64,000 nucleotides of DNA from Pontibacter korlensis (GTDB lineage: Bacteria > Bacteroidota > Bacteroidia > Cytophagales > Hymenobacteraceae): the NCBI RefSeq assembly GCF_000973725.1, contig NZ_CP009621.1, positions 1,834,501 to 1,898,500 on the forward strand, written 5' to 3'. The position numbers were made by a program, and so were the translations under genes. Below, in pieces: positions 23,689 to 33,035 of the stretch. The notes under the pieces are model-generated. The model was not told the origin of the DNA. It made no database searches and saw nothing but the letters and a program-made list of their open reading frames with translations. Numbering within the stretch: the stretch's first letter is position 1; the number at the start of each line of letters is the position of its first letter.

Positions 23689-25041
23689 ATGCCTGTGCAC
23701 TCCGATAACACCACAACAGCCTCGGCAACTGGCAAACCTAACTTCAAAGAGGCTTTCTTCTTTTGGCTGAAGCTGGGCTTCATAAGCTTTGGTGGGCCCG
23801 CTGGGCAAATCGGTATAATGCACGAGTTCATAGTAGAGCAGAAAAAGTGGGTTTCAGACTCCAGGCTTTTACATGCGCTGAATTACTGTATGTTGCTTCC
23901 GGGGCCTGAGGCACAGCAACTGGCAACTTATATAGGATGGCTGCTGCACGGGGTGCGAGGAGGATTGACGGCAGGCATCTTGTTTGTGCTGCCTTCTGTA
24001 TTTATCCTGCTCGGGTTAAGCCTTATTTATGTTACCTACGGAAGCATACCTTGGGTGGCAGCACTATTTTATGGGCTAAAGCCTGCTGTAGTGGCTATTG
24101 TAGCACTGGCGCTTATCAAGATCAGCAAAAAGGCCCTGGTAAGTTGGTTGCACTACGTGCTGGCCCTACTAAGCTTTGTCCTTATCTTTTTCCTGGACGT
24201 GCCATTTCCGCTCATCATTTTGGGAGCAATTGTGGTGGCTGTCTTTATGCTGAAAGTATTCCCGGCCACCTTGAAGCGGCGTGGTGGTGAAGAGCAGAAG
24301 GTAACTGATGAGTCAGGCTATTACATCAGTGCAGAGACAGTACTGCCTGATACCGTTTTCAGCTGGAAAAGGGTTAGTAAACAGTTAGCTGTCGCTGCCT
24401 TGCTTTGGATAGCTCCCTTCCTTGTGTTTTACCTCCTGTTGCAGGATAGCAGCTTCTGGAACAACCTTTCCCTGTTTTTTACCAAAGCTGCTTTTGTAAC
24501 CTTTGGCGGTGCCTATGCCGTGTTGCCCTATGTGGCTCAGGTAGCAGTAGAAAAGCTTAACTGGCTCAGCAATCATCAGATGATCGACGGCTTGGCTCTG
24601 GGCGAAACCACGCCTGGCCCTCTCATTATGGTGCTGGCCTTTGTGGGGTTCATGGCAGGGTATAATCACTTTGCCGGCTCTCTGTTGATGGGTACAATAG
24701 GACTGGCGGTTACAACCTACTATACCTTTTTGCCCTGCTTCCTGTTCATACTGGTAGGCGCTCCGATCGTGGAAAAGACTCAGAGTAACACTAGCATCAA
24801 AGCTATTTTAAGTATAGTGACTGCTGCTGTTGTGGGCGTTATATTGAACCTGACGGTATATTTTGGGCAGGCGGTAGTGATAAGGGAAGGTAGTGGGGGG
24901 ATGGCCGTAGACTATTTCAGCTTCGGCTGGATTATTGTGTCTCTGGTTGCCATGTACCGGTTCAAAGTAGGTATGATTCCGTGGATAGTCGTTAGTGCAC
25001 TGGCGGGTTTAGGCATGTATCTGATCGGCTATCAAGTATAA
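23689..25041 (+). CDS. chrA: Chromate transporter (ChrA family, two CHR domains)
   Basis: 450 residues. ChrA proteins export chromate across the inner membrane and confer resistance. Both halves are present: CHR domain one near residues 20-180 (FWLKLGFISFGGPAGQIGIM) and CHR domain two near residues 265-440 (FTKAAFVTFGGAYAVLPYVA, GLALGETTPGPLIMVLAFVG). This is the long-chain type made by fusion of two homologous halves. No ChrB regulator is adjacent, so sulfate or another oxyanion remains possible. Confidence 0.92.
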   Translation: MPVHSDNTTTASATGKPNFKEAFFFWLKLGFISFGGPAGQIGIMHEFIVEQKKWVSDSRLLHALNYCMLLPGPEAQQLATYIGWLLHGVRGGLTAGILFVLPSVFILLGLSLIYVTYGSIPWVAALFYGLKPAVVAIVALALIKISKKALVSWLHYVLALLSFVLIFFLDVPFPLIILGAIVVAVFMLKVFPATLKRRGGEEQKVTDESGYYISAETVLPDTVFSWKRVSKQLAVAALLWIAPFLVFYLLLQDSSFWNNLSLFFTKAAFVTFGGAYAVLPYVAQVAVEKLNWLSNHQMIDGLALGETTPGPLIMVLAFVGFMAGYNHFAGSLLMGTIGLAVTTYYTFLPCFLFILVGAPIVEKTQSNTSIKAILSIVTAAVVGVILNLTVYFGQAVVIREGSGGMAVDYFSFGWIIVSLVAMYRFKVGMIPWIVVSALAGLGMYLIGYQV

Positions 25042-25121
25042 GTTGCAAGCCTAACGCAGCGTAACTTGCCAGATGTTAGGTTATTATTGTAGTAAGTTAA
25101 TGTTTAAAATTGGTTTCTGTA

Positions 25122-25570
25122 CTACAAAGTTGGGCAGACGTTGTTTGCATGGCGTACTGTCAGCCGCCAACCGGCATCTTTTTTATCCAGATGTTTGTAT
25201 ACCTGCGTTGTATCCTTTTTTCTGCATTGGGTGCGCCCTGCGCGGGGACAACAATTTCGTTGCCCATAACCACAACCATATCATTAAAAAACAGGAATGC
25301 TTCCGGAGATCGCTCAAAAGACGTGTAGCGGATTACCCCCTGCTTTATCAGATCAAGTAACTCTTTCTTTTCTTTCACGATTTGGTTTATAGGATGATTA
25401 ACTGTAACATCATCATCCATCAAACTATCTAAAGCCAAGGCATCACCTTTATATATCGCCATAGCATGTGCAAGATCCAGTTTCTTGATTTCCGCCTGCA
25501 GCGCAGGGTTTTGATCGACCTGTTGTGCAAGTACTGAATTAATGACCAGGAGCGCTGATATTAAAAGAAT
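25122..25570 (-). pseudogene. Broken secreted NTF2-like (SnoaL/DUF4440) gene
   Basis: The minus strand carries an about 149-residue protein trace. It begins with a signal-peptide-like HSILLISALLVINSVLAQQ that has no start codon in frame. It continues through MAIYKGDALALDSLMDDDVT and RRYTNIWIKK. At an A6 run near 25180 the frame shifts; the natural end, DAGWRLTVRHANN, lies in another frame, with a stop at 25122. One extra A would restore it. The remaining open frame starts only at 25462, without the export signal. Two independent lesions argue for a pseudogene rather than a sequencing error, though an error at the A run is possible. Confidence 0.6.
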
Positions 25571-25782
25571 TGAATGTCTCGTAACTTATTCGTTTTAAGT
25601 TTTTACATCATTTTTAGCTGTACGAGCAACTTCCTTTCTAAGTAGAGCTCAGAATCAAAGATTGCGACTAACTCCTGCTTTCTGCATTGTAGTGGGGTAG
25701 ATTAACCTTTCAATCAACTGTTCGGACTTCCTAGAGCAAAACGAGCCGGCTGCGGATTCATAAATCCACGGATTAGCATAAA

Positions 25783-25811
25783 TAAAAAATGGGGACTTCT
25801 TTGTCCCCATT
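25783..25811 (-). terminator. Terminator of asd
   Basis: AATGGGGAC (25788-25796) pairs with GTCCCCATT (25803-25811); the minus strand then runs into TTTTTTATTT. Confidence 0.85.
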
Positions 25812-25817
25812 AGTTTG

Positions 25818-25841
25818 CTTCCGGACTAGGACATCCGGAAG
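25818..25841. repeat. Short perfect inverted repeat after asd
   Basis: CTTCCGGA (25818-25825) and TCCGGAAG (25834-25841) form an 8-bp stem between the asd stop and its terminator. It could act as an RNA 3'-end stabiliser. Confidence 0.5.
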
Positions 25842-25863
25842 ATTCATTATTTATACTTAGCGG

Positions 25864-26853
25864 TTATACCAGCTCTTTCTCCACAAGGTACTCTGCAATC
25901 TGAACAGCGTTGGTAGCGGCACCTTTGCGCAGGTTATCGGCTACAATCCACATGTTCAGGGTGCGAGGCTGTGTTTCGTCCAGGCGGATACGGCCAACAA
26001 ATACTTCATCTTTGCCATGTGCATCTTTCGGCATTGGGTACTGTAGGTTCTTTACATCATCTACAATCACCACACCTTCTGTTTCATCAAGTATGCGGTA
26101 TACTTCGTCTAGTGTAAAATCTTTCTCAAACTCCACGTTCACCGACTCAGAGTGACCTCCCATAACCGGTATACGCACTGCTGTAGCCGTAACACGAATG
26201 GAGTCATCGCCCATGATCTTCTTCGTCTCCAGGATCATCTTCATCTCTTCCTTGGTATAACCGTTGTCCTGGAACACGTCGATGTGCGGCAGTACGTTCA
26301 GGTCGATTGGGTAAGGGTAAGCTTTGTCACCGTCTTTGCCGGAACGCTCGTTCATCAGCTGCTCTACTGCCTTTACACCTGTACCTGTTACTGATTGGTA
26401 AGTGCTAACAACAATACGCTTCGCCTTCAGCTCCTCGTGCAGCTTGTTCAGCGCCACTACCATCTGGATGGTTGAGCAGTTAGGGTTAGCGATGATTTTA
26501 TCTTCTTTAGTCAGTTCTTTTGCATTGATCTCTGGCACCACCAGTTTTTTGCTTGGGTCCATGCGCCAGGCCGAAGAGTTATCTACTACCACAGTGCCTA
26601 CTTCGGCAAACTTAGGGGCCCACTCGGTAGAAGTGCTGCCACCAGCAGAGAAAATGGCAATTTGCGGGGCAGCCGCAATCGCGTCCTGCATCCCGATAAC
26701 CTTTATCTGTTTACCCTTAAACTCCATCTGTTTACCAACAGACCTCTCAGAAGCAACTAACAATAACTCTGTTACCGGGAAGTCACGCTCCGCCAGTACT
26801 TTCAAAATTTCGCCGCCAACCAGACCGGTAGCGCCTACTACTGCTACTTTCAT
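25864..26853 (-). CDS. asd: Aspartate-semialdehyde dehydrogenase
   Basis: 329 residues. It reduces aspartyl phosphate to aspartate semialdehyde with NADPH, the branch point to lysine/diaminopimelate, threonine and methionine. The NADP-binding VAVVGATGLVGGE is at the N-terminus. The nucleophile is Cys126 in ANPNCSTIQ and the acid/base is His234 in MGGHSE. Length and motifs fit the family well. It is a single-gene unit with its own terminator. Confidence 0.97.
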   Translation of the reverse strand: MKVAVVGATGLVGGEILKVLAERDFPVTELLLVASERSVGKQMEFKGKQIKVIGMQDAIAAAPQIAIFSAGGSTSTEWAPKFAEVGTVVVDNSSAWRMDPSKKLVVPEINAKELTKEDKIIANPNCSTIQMVVALNKLHEELKAKRIVVSTYQSVTGTGVKAVEQLMNERSGKDGDKAYPYPIDLNVLPHIDVFQDNGYTKEEMKMILETKKIMGDDSIRVTATAVRIPVMGGHSESVNVEFEKDFTLDEVYRILDETEGVVIVDDVKNLQYPMPKDAHGKDEVFVGRIRLDETQPRTLNMWIVADNLRKGAATNAVQIAEYLVEKELV

Positions 26854-27323
26854 TTAGGGTGTATGTTTAAATTGTTTAATGGCTTATTGCTGAATCAGGG
26901 TTTGGGATAAACTTTCCATATCTGAACGCTTCCTCAAAGTAAACGCCTCAACTGTCTAATACCAAACTTTTTAACTTTCTAACTAACGCCCACGGCTCCC
27001 GTAATAGTTCTAAAAATACAAGAGCAGTTGCGTTATGGCAGATCCGCAGCGTGCGAAACTCCTGCCAAGTCTCTCTTCGCTCGGGTGCTCCGGCAGGCTT
27101 AGGTGTTCTTTTTACCTTTTGCCTTAAAACCGCCGACTCAATTTTTCAAGCAGCTGCAATTTCGTAAGTTTTCATCAGAATTTCTGCGCATGAAACAAAC
27201 TTTACCACAAACCTTTGCCAAAAAAGTAAAATCGGTAAATCCTTGTGTCCTCTTTCCCATACTTAGCCACACATTTATACCTCCAGAAATAAAAAAGAGT
27301 ACAGGCCGTATCCCTTTAGCGTA
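26854..27323. other. Intergenic region, 470 bp
   Basis: Between asd and the 27324 pseudogene. A short frame at 27103-27324 has no recognisable product and no ribosome site, so I did not call it. CCTGCC and GGCAGG blocks near 27060-27095 could form a loose hairpin. Nothing else is supported. Confidence 0.5.
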
Positions 27324-28334
27324 ATGCTCTTTTCCCTTGTACTTTTGATGCTGCTCCCCTTAGTATCTACTGCGCAGCTATAGGAAGACTTCTCCGACGG
27401 CAACTTTACCCAAAACCCCGCCTGGTCCGGAAACACGGATAGCTTTACCATAAACCCGCAGAACCAGCTGCAAAGCAATGGGCCCGCCGTAACAGGCACT
27501 ATACTTCAGCTTACCACACCCTCACGAGCGGCTGTAGGTACCACTTGGGAATTCTGGGCGAATCTGCGCTTAGCAACTTATTCCAGTAACTACGCCGACA
27601 TCTTCCTTATTTCCGATTCCGAAGACCTGAGGAGTGCCAGCACCAGCGGCTATTTTGTGCGCATTGGCGGCACCCCAGACGAGGTAAGCCTCTTCCGAAA
27701 AGATGCAGGTATAACTGCCGTCAACATCATCAACGGACAAGACAAAACTGTAGCCACCAGTAATAATGTGGTGCGCGTGTGGGTAACTAGAAGCATCACC
27801 CATGAGTGGGAGCTAAGTATAGACATAAGCGGGACTGGCGAAAATTATGTAAGCCAAGGCACTGCCACCGACGCCACCTATAAACGCTCTTCATACTTCG
27901 GTAATTTGCTCTGCTATAGCGCTGCCAACAGCCAAAAGTTCTACTTCGACGACTACAACCGTTTTTGCCACACCTGGTTACAAAAACTCGCAATCGCAGG
28001 AGGGAATAGAGGCGGCACGGCAGGTATTTGATGTCTTCCCAAAAGTATTCTCGCCGGATGGAGACGGGTATGAGGACTATACTACCATCAACTATCACTC
28101 CGACAAAACTGGCTTAGTCGTTAACATAACCATTTATGATCCACAGGGTCGCGGAATATGAAAGTTGGCACGCGACGAGCTTTTGGCTGCCGAAGGCTTT
28201 TTTCAGTGGGATAGCCTGCGGGAGGATGGCCAAAAGCTAACATTGGCTATTACCTGTTCTACATCGAGCTTTTCGGGCTAAATGGGGAGAAGAGTGAGTT
28301 TAACGAGAAAATGGTTGTGGGAGGGAGATTCTGA
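27324..28334 (+). pseudogene. Decayed, internally deleted surface protein (lamin-tail type with C-terminal sorting domain)
   Basis: Signal peptide MLFSLVLLMLLPLVSTAQ is followed at once by an in-frame TAG (27381-27383). The same frame then encodes a laminin-G-like domain (EDFSDGNFTQNPAWSGN, YFVRIGGTPDEVSLFRKD, AANSQKFYFDDY). Near 27960 the frame changes into TTVFATPGYKNSQ, the usual end of a lamin-tail domain. A C-terminal sorting-type domain follows (FPKVFSPDGDGYEDYTTINY), broken by a TGA at 28159-28161 and a further shift near 28240, ending with GYYLFYIELFGLNGEKSEF. Intact relatives are far longer, so most of the middle has been deleted. Confidence 0.75.
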
Positions 28335-28469
28335 GTTGTACTATCTGCTAAATTTATTGGAGTAGCAGCTAATAATGTTAGCAACTTTGTGGATAAGCCA
28401 TCTTATCCACATCTGTACCTGAATTATACACCCGATCAATGCTTGCTGAATTTTTTAGCAAACGTATGA

Positions 28470-28506
28470 AAATAAAAATCCCCACACTGTCTAGGTGCGG
28501 GGATTT
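28470..28506 (-). terminator. Terminator of the lipase-like gene
   Basis: AAATCCCCACAC (28476-28487) pairs, with one mismatch, with GTGCGGGGATTT (28495-28506); T-rich on the minus strand beyond the stem. Confidence 0.8.
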
Positions 28507-28518
28507 GATATTAATCGT

Positions 28519-29787
28519 CTAGAATTGCTTTATCCAAGGTATTACAGACTGCAGCATTGGTTCGAAAGCTGAGCCATGGCCTTCGCCTTCTATCGTGAAG
28601 AACTCTAGCTGTTTTGCTCCTTTCTGCATAAACCTATCATAAGTCTGTTTGGAGTTACTGTATGGTACAACATTATCGGTGGTGCCATGGTAGAGGCGGG
28701 TTGGGCTCTGTGGTACCCAATCGTAGAAACTGTTGTCCAGCAACGCTTTTTTTAGCGGCAGTTCCTTCTGCTCATTCTGAAGGTCAGCATAAAAAGTCGG
28801 GCTGAAGAGCTTTTTAGGGTCAGTGGTTAGCTCTCTGTTGATAGCGCTTCCACTCTTGCTGCCGTCGAACAAGGATGGCATTTTAGTAGCGTACGGCTCC
28901 TGGAAGAACTCTGTCATAGGGCGGTTCCACTGGTAGCTGTTGTTATAGGACTGCAGTACATAAGCCAGGTAAGCAGGGTAGGAGTAAGGCGCTCCCGACT
29001 TTACATGGCCCAGCATATCCATCAGGTCGTAGCCACCTGCGCCGGCTGCAGAGGCTGTTACCCTCAGGCCATGCTCCGGATTAGTCTCAATCTCTTTTTG
29101 CGCAGAAAGCGTTACGTAACCACCCTCCGAGTATCCAACCAGGAAGAGCTTATCATTTACAGTAAGGTCGATCTCTTTGTACAGTGTCTTAGCTGCTTTG
29201 ATCATGTCTACCACTGCCAGAGCAGAGTACTTCTGGTTGTAGTATGGGTGCAGGATATCCTTAGACTCACCAAAGCCGATGTAGTCCGGAATCAGCATTA
29301 CGTAACCGGCAGAGGCAAACAGTTCAAAACCTGAAATGCCTTCGAAGTTGGAAGGAGCATCGCGATGGGCAAAGTTTGTTCCGTGCTGGGCACTGATAAC
29401 AGGGGCTGGTGTGGTCATATTCTGTGGCACGCAAACCAGGCCGGATGCTTTGATCTCACGGTTCAGGTAAGTGGTAGTATAAACCATCTTGTAAATCGAC
29501 ACGCCATACTTTATGTCACTGCTATAGGTGCCGAAGCTTTTAGAAGAAACTAACTGCTGCAGCATTTCCTTCGGCACGCTTAACAGTAGCTCAGAGGATA
29601 CATAAAAGTCTTTCTCCTTGGGAGGTGCTACGGTTGGAGTATCTTCAACAGGGGCGTCTGCAACAGAGGGTGCAGCGGCTGTAGCTTCTTTATCGCAGGA
29701 AGTATGGCTCAGCAAAGTGCCGAGTAGTAAAATATAAACAACTAATTTCTTAATCACGGGTGATTTCCTTTTGATGTGCAAGCGCAC
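28519..29787 (-). CDS. Secretory-lipase-like alpha/beta hydrolase, lipoprotein
   Basis: 422 residues. A lipoprotein signal (VVYILLLGTLLSHTSC) and an Ala/Pro/Thr-rich linker precede a hydrolase domain. The nucleophile elbow is GYSEGG, the acid is in HGTTDNVVPY and the histidine in EGEGHGSAF. SAQHGTNFAHRDAPSNFEG lies near the oxyanion hole. The pattern is like the secretory-lipase/LIP family. It would act at the cell surface or in the periplasm on esters. The start may be the GTG at 29757 instead of the ATG at 29787, since the signal peptide begins there. Confidence 0.85.
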   Translation of the reverse strand: MRLHIKRKSPVIKKLVVYILLLGTLLSHTSCDKEATAAAPSVADAPVEDTPTVAPPKEKDFYVSSELLLSVPKEMLQQLVSSKSFGTYSSDIKYGVSIYKMVYTTTYLNREIKASGLVCVPQNMTTPAPVISAQHGTNFAHRDAPSNFEGISGFELFASAGYVMLIPDYIGFGESKDILHPYYNQKYSALAVVDMIKAAKTLYKEIDLTVNDKLFLVGYSEGGYVTLSAQKEIETNPEHGLRVTASAAGAGGYDLMDMLGHVKSGAPYSYPAYLAYVLQSYNNSYQWNRPMTEFFQEPYATKMPSLFDGSKSGSAINRELTTDPKKLFSPTFYADLQNEQKELPLKKALLDNSFYDWVPQSPTRLYHGTTDNVVPYSNSKQTYDRFMQKGAKQLEFFTIEGEGHGSAFEPMLQSVIPWIKQF

Positions 29788-29937
29788 AACAGTATTTAGG
29801 TCTCAGAAGTGCCATAAGGCTTGGTAAAAATCAATCGCAAAATTCTTGTAGTGTGTGCTTTGGATAATGTGCCTGTGCCGTATCTTGCGCCGCTTTTGCC
29901 GGCATGTGGAGTGTCGGCCTTACTACATTAGATTACC

Positions 29938-30759
29938 GTGGAAGAAATTATTTGCCTGTGCCTGTTTGCCTTTATGGCGGGCTTTATAGATTCAGTGGTG
30001 GGAGGAGGCGGATTGATACAGGTTCCGGCCCTACTTATCTTTTTACCGGGTGTTCCGTTGCCCACGGTGTTTGGTACAGGCAAGTTTGCTGGTATAGCGG
30101 GCACCACTGCTGCTATGGTTAAGTATGTGCGCAGTGTTAAGATCAACTACCTGGCTATACTTCCGGCAGCACTAGCAGCATTTGTGTGCTCGTTTCTGGG
30201 AGCGCGTGCTCTTAGCCACCTCGACGCCAGCTTGTTAAAGCCGCTTATGCTGGTGCTGTTGGTTTTAGTGGCGGTTTATACTTTCATCAGAAAAGATTTT
30301 GGTTCTCTGCATGCGCCAAAGCTTACGGAGTCCAAAGAGCGCTTCTACGGCTTGTTGATTGGTGCAGCCATAGGTTTCTACGATGGGTTCTTCGGACCTG
30401 GAACAGGCAGCTTCCTCATTTTTATCTTTATAGGCATATTCGGGTTTAACTTCTTGGCAGCATCGGCAGCCTCTAAAGTGGTGAATGTGGCAACTAACCT
30501 GTCGGCCTTGCTATACTTTGCTTGGAACGGGCATGTGCTTTACGAGGTGGCTGTGCCAATGGCGGTGTGCAGTATACTGGGCTCTCAGTTGGGTACGCGT
30601 ACGGCGCTGAAGCGTGGTGTTGGCTTTGTGCGGGTGCTGTTCCTGGTAGTGGTAACGGGCATTATCCTCAAGTTTGCCTACGATACCTATGGCACTGGAG
30701 GCAGCGATCTTGCCAAAGCTGCCTCCTCGGTGCAGCAGTTGTTCGGCAGAAAAGGGTGA
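29938..30759 (+). CDS. TSUP-family membrane transporter (TauE/SafE-like)
   Basis: 273 residues from a GTG start, with about eight hydrophobic segments. The family signatures are FMAGFIDSVVGGGGLIQVPALL near the N-terminus and GAAIGFYDGFFGPGTGSFLI at the start of the second half. These transporters export sulfite, sulfoacetate or similar sulfur anions. No sulfur-metabolism gene lies nearby to fix the substrate. It is divergent from the lipase-like gene. Confidence 0.9.
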   Translation: MEEIICLCLFAFMAGFIDSVVGGGGLIQVPALLIFLPGVPLPTVFGTGKFAGIAGTTAAMVKYVRSVKINYLAILPAALAAFVCSFLGARALSHLDASLLKPLMLVLLVLVAVYTFIRKDFGSLHAPKLTESKERFYGLLIGAAIGFYDGFFGPGTGSFLIFIFIGIFGFNFLAASAASKVVNVATNLSALLYFAWNGHVLYEVAVPMAVCSILGSQLGTRTALKRGVGFVRVLFLVVVTGIILKFAYDTYGTGGSDLAKAASSVQQLFGRKG

Positions 30760-30780
30760 GTTGATCGAAGGACCAAATAA

Positions 30781-30820
30781 ATCAGACGCCATCTCCTAAA
30801 GTATAGGTATGGCGCCTGAT
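30781..30820. terminator. Terminator between converging genes
   Basis: ATCAGACGCCAT (30781-30792) pairs with ATGGCGCCTGAT (30809-30820) with one mismatch. T-rich on the plus strand. Confidence 0.6.
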
Positions 30821-30839
30821 CTCTTTTGCAGCTTTTGAA

Positions 30840-31286
30840 TTAATTCTGAGGAAGCTTTCCTTCTGCCTGCATTTTCTGAATAACACGCGTGGCAACTTCC
30901 TGCCCGTACTGCTGCCCCTTCAACATTGATTCTTGCATGATGACGGGCATTTTATCTAAAAGCTTCTGACCCAGTGGTGTGCTGTATAAAGCGATCAGAT
31001 CTTTTATCTCCTGGTGTGTGAAGTGCTTATCATAGATTGGCACTGTCAGGTTTACAAGGCTTTCAACTGTAAAGTTTTTTTCGTACTCATCCCAAAATTC
31101 AGCGGGAACAGATGTGTTTGTTCTGCGTGCAGACTCCATACTGGTTTTAATGGCCTGCATACCTAATTCGCCCGCCTTTGTTAAACGGAGTAACTCTCTG
31201 ATGTCTTTGGTTTTTGCGTTATCCTGCGCAAAACCGGATGTGCATGCTATGAGCAGCACAAATAGTAAAGTGTAAAGTTTTTTCAT
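30840..31286 (-). CDS. DUF2059 domain protein, secreted
   Basis: 148 residues from the ATG at 31286 (MKKLYTLLFVLLIACTSGFAQ, a signal peptide). The longer frame to 31319 only adds residues before that signal. The body matches DUF2059 proteins: IRELLRLTKAGELGMQAIKTS, FTHQEIKDLIALYSTPLGQKL and a helical C-terminal end. The function of this domain is not known. Single gene, no operon partner. Confidence 0.85.
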   Translation of the reverse strand: MKKLYTLLFVLLIACTSGFAQDNAKTKDIRELLRLTKAGELGMQAIKTSMESARRTNTSVPAEFWDEYEKNFTVESLVNLTVPIYDKHFTHQEIKDLIALYSTPLGQKLLDKMPVIMQESMLKGQQYGQEVATRVIQKMQAEGKLPQN

Positions 31287-31319
31287 TGATGTTAAAGTAT
31301 AGAAAATAAAGAAATGCAA

Positions 31320-31587
31320 TAAAAGGCTGTAGGTTGCCAGTAGAGGGTTACGCTTTGTAAGGGAGCTTCAAGAGGTGGTGGTTGTTTTCATGTATGATTA
31401 GTGTATGGGTGCGTTTGGGGTAAATATAAGTATATAGCTATGTAAGATATAGATCAAGTTGTAAAGCTTATGTTATAACGTAGTTGATGCGGTTGCTAGA
31501 CTCTATGCCGATGGACAAAAAATAAGCACCTGCACTCTCGGTTTCCAGTTGCCGAAAGTGTAGGTGCTATTACTATCCACTAAATGT
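31320..31587. other. Intergenic region with TolC terminator
   Basis: 268 bp. The right-hand part holds the operon terminator at 31516-31568; nothing else is recognised. Confidence 0.5.
31516..31568 (-). terminator. Terminator of the export operon
   Basis: AGCACCTGCACT pairs with AGTGTAGGTGCT (31557-31568), with a nested TCGG/CCGA stem. On the minus strand it is followed by a T-rich tail. It lies after the last gene, tolC-like. Confidence 0.8.
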
Positions 31588-33027
31588 TTAGTTTACCTCT
31601 ATACTTCCTGCGGACCAGTAAAGGAAAGTTCTAGCCTTGGCATACTTTGTTCTGAGGTTAAACAGCTTCACCTGTGCCTCCATTAGTTTCATCTCGCGGG
31701 AGTTTACCAGGAACAAAGAGCTCTCACCATTCTGGAAACGGACAACCTCTCCATTACGAAGTATGGTGGCGTTCTCTACCATCTGCTGCTGTAGCCTTAT
31801 TTGTTCCTCCAGGGCTAGCCACTCATTGTAAGCAGCCAAAATGCCGTTTTCCACCTCCCGTGCTACTTGCGTGAGTTCAAGGCTGTTGGCTTGTTGCTTC
31901 ACCTTGGTAAGCTGAAGTTTGCCGCGTTCCTGCCTTAAAAAGAGTGGTAAGCTGAAGCTGAGACCTAACTTATAGTTTTCTCCCATAAACTTCCGGTCTA
32001 CGGCCTCTGGATTCATGTAAAAGTCTTTCTGCAGCAGGTTGTATTCGGCATTTAGCTTTGGTTTTAGCTTATCCGCGGCAAAGCGCTGCTCAATGCGTAG
32101 CTGCTCACCTTTCAGGCTTATCTTGCGCAGGTCTGGGTGGTTTGCTTTGGCTGTTTCTAATAGCTGCTGCAGCTCCTCCTGTGGTAACGATACTATTTCG
32201 CTGCCTGCGAGGGCGGGTATAGTATGCTCCTGAAGCTCTAGCGGGGTTTGGTTCTCAGCCCACAAGTGTGTGGCTACCATCAGGCGAGCATTATTGTAAC
32301 CTACCTGTGCCTCCTGTAGCAATACTTGCCGTGTTTGTACTTCTGTTAAGGCCTCTACTGTATCAATGGCTGCTAAGTCGCCCTCCTGTACTCGTGAACG
32401 TACAGCTTTCAACCTGAAATCAGCCAGCTCCACCGATTCCTGGTACAGCTGTACCTGTCGGTAGTACAGCAGCCAGTCCCAATAGTCTTTGGTAGCCTGC
32501 AACAGTAATTTGTTGATAAGCTTCACTCTGTCTGCCTCGGCAATATCCTGCATCAGGCGTGCTTGCCGGATAGTGGCACGGCGTTCATCTATGAATAGGC
32601 CTTGCCCCAGTGGCACGGAAATGCCCACCGAGCTTAATCCTTCGGAGGGAGTGTAATCTTCAGGGTTCAGGTAGGAGCCTTGGTTCTTGTCAAAGCCAGC
32701 TTTTAGCTCTGGTCCAAACCACAAGGGTACAAGTAAGGTATTGCTCCATATATTATAGTACTCCTTGCCGCCAAACTCCTTGCGGTATACCTTGCTGGAG
32801 ATGACAGGATCGAGGGTGCCTCGGGCAATTCGTAGTTCCTGTTTGGCCTGCTCCGACAACAAAGCCGCCTGTGAGGCTATGGGGTGGTGCTGCAGAATAA
32901 TGCGGTGGAACTCCTGCAGCGTAAGCACCTCAACTGAGTCCTGCCCCTGCGCTTTAGTATGATGTAAGGCAGGTGCGGAAAAAGCTAAGAAAACAAGAAG
33001 TAATCTTATGTAAATTGTAATGCGCAT
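31588..33027 (-). CDS. TolC-family outer membrane efflux protein
   Basis: 479 residues with a signal peptide (IYIRLLLVFLAFSAPA). It shows the paired long helices of TolC proteins: SEQAKQELRIARGTLDP, DIAEADRVKLINKLLLQATK and LALEEQIRLQQQMVENATILRNGE. Trimers of such proteins form the tunnel across the outer membrane. It is the last gene of the operon tetR, ABC, hlyD, tolC (8 bp after hlyD), which makes it the likely exit duct of this exporter. Confidence 0.93.
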   Translation of the reverse strand: MRITIYIRLLLVFLAFSAPALHHTKAQGQDSVEVLTLQEFHRIILQHHPIASQAALLSEQAKQELRIARGTLDPVISSKVYRKEFGGKEYYNIWSNTLLVPLWFGPELKAGFDKNQGSYLNPEDYTPSEGLSSVGISVPLGQGLFIDERRATIRQARLMQDIAEADRVKLINKLLLQATKDYWDWLLYYRQVQLYQESVELADFRLKAVRSRVQEGDLAAIDTVEALTEVQTRQVLLQEAQVGYNNARLMVATHLWAENQTPLELQEHTIPALAGSEIVSLPQEELQQLLETAKANHPDLRKISLKGEQLRIEQRFAADKLKPKLNAEYNLLQKDFYMNPEAVDRKFMGENYKLGLSFSLPLFLRQERGKLQLTKVKQQANSLELTQVAREVENGILAAYNEWLALEEQIRLQQQMVENATILRNGEVVRFQNGESSLFLVNSREMKLMEAQVKLFNLRTKYAKARTFLYWSAGSIEVN

Positions 33028-33035
33028 GCTTTAGG

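Noticed and set aside
27103-27324. 73-residue plus-strand frame before the lamin-tail pseudogene
   Set aside because: No family, no ribosome site; probably chance.
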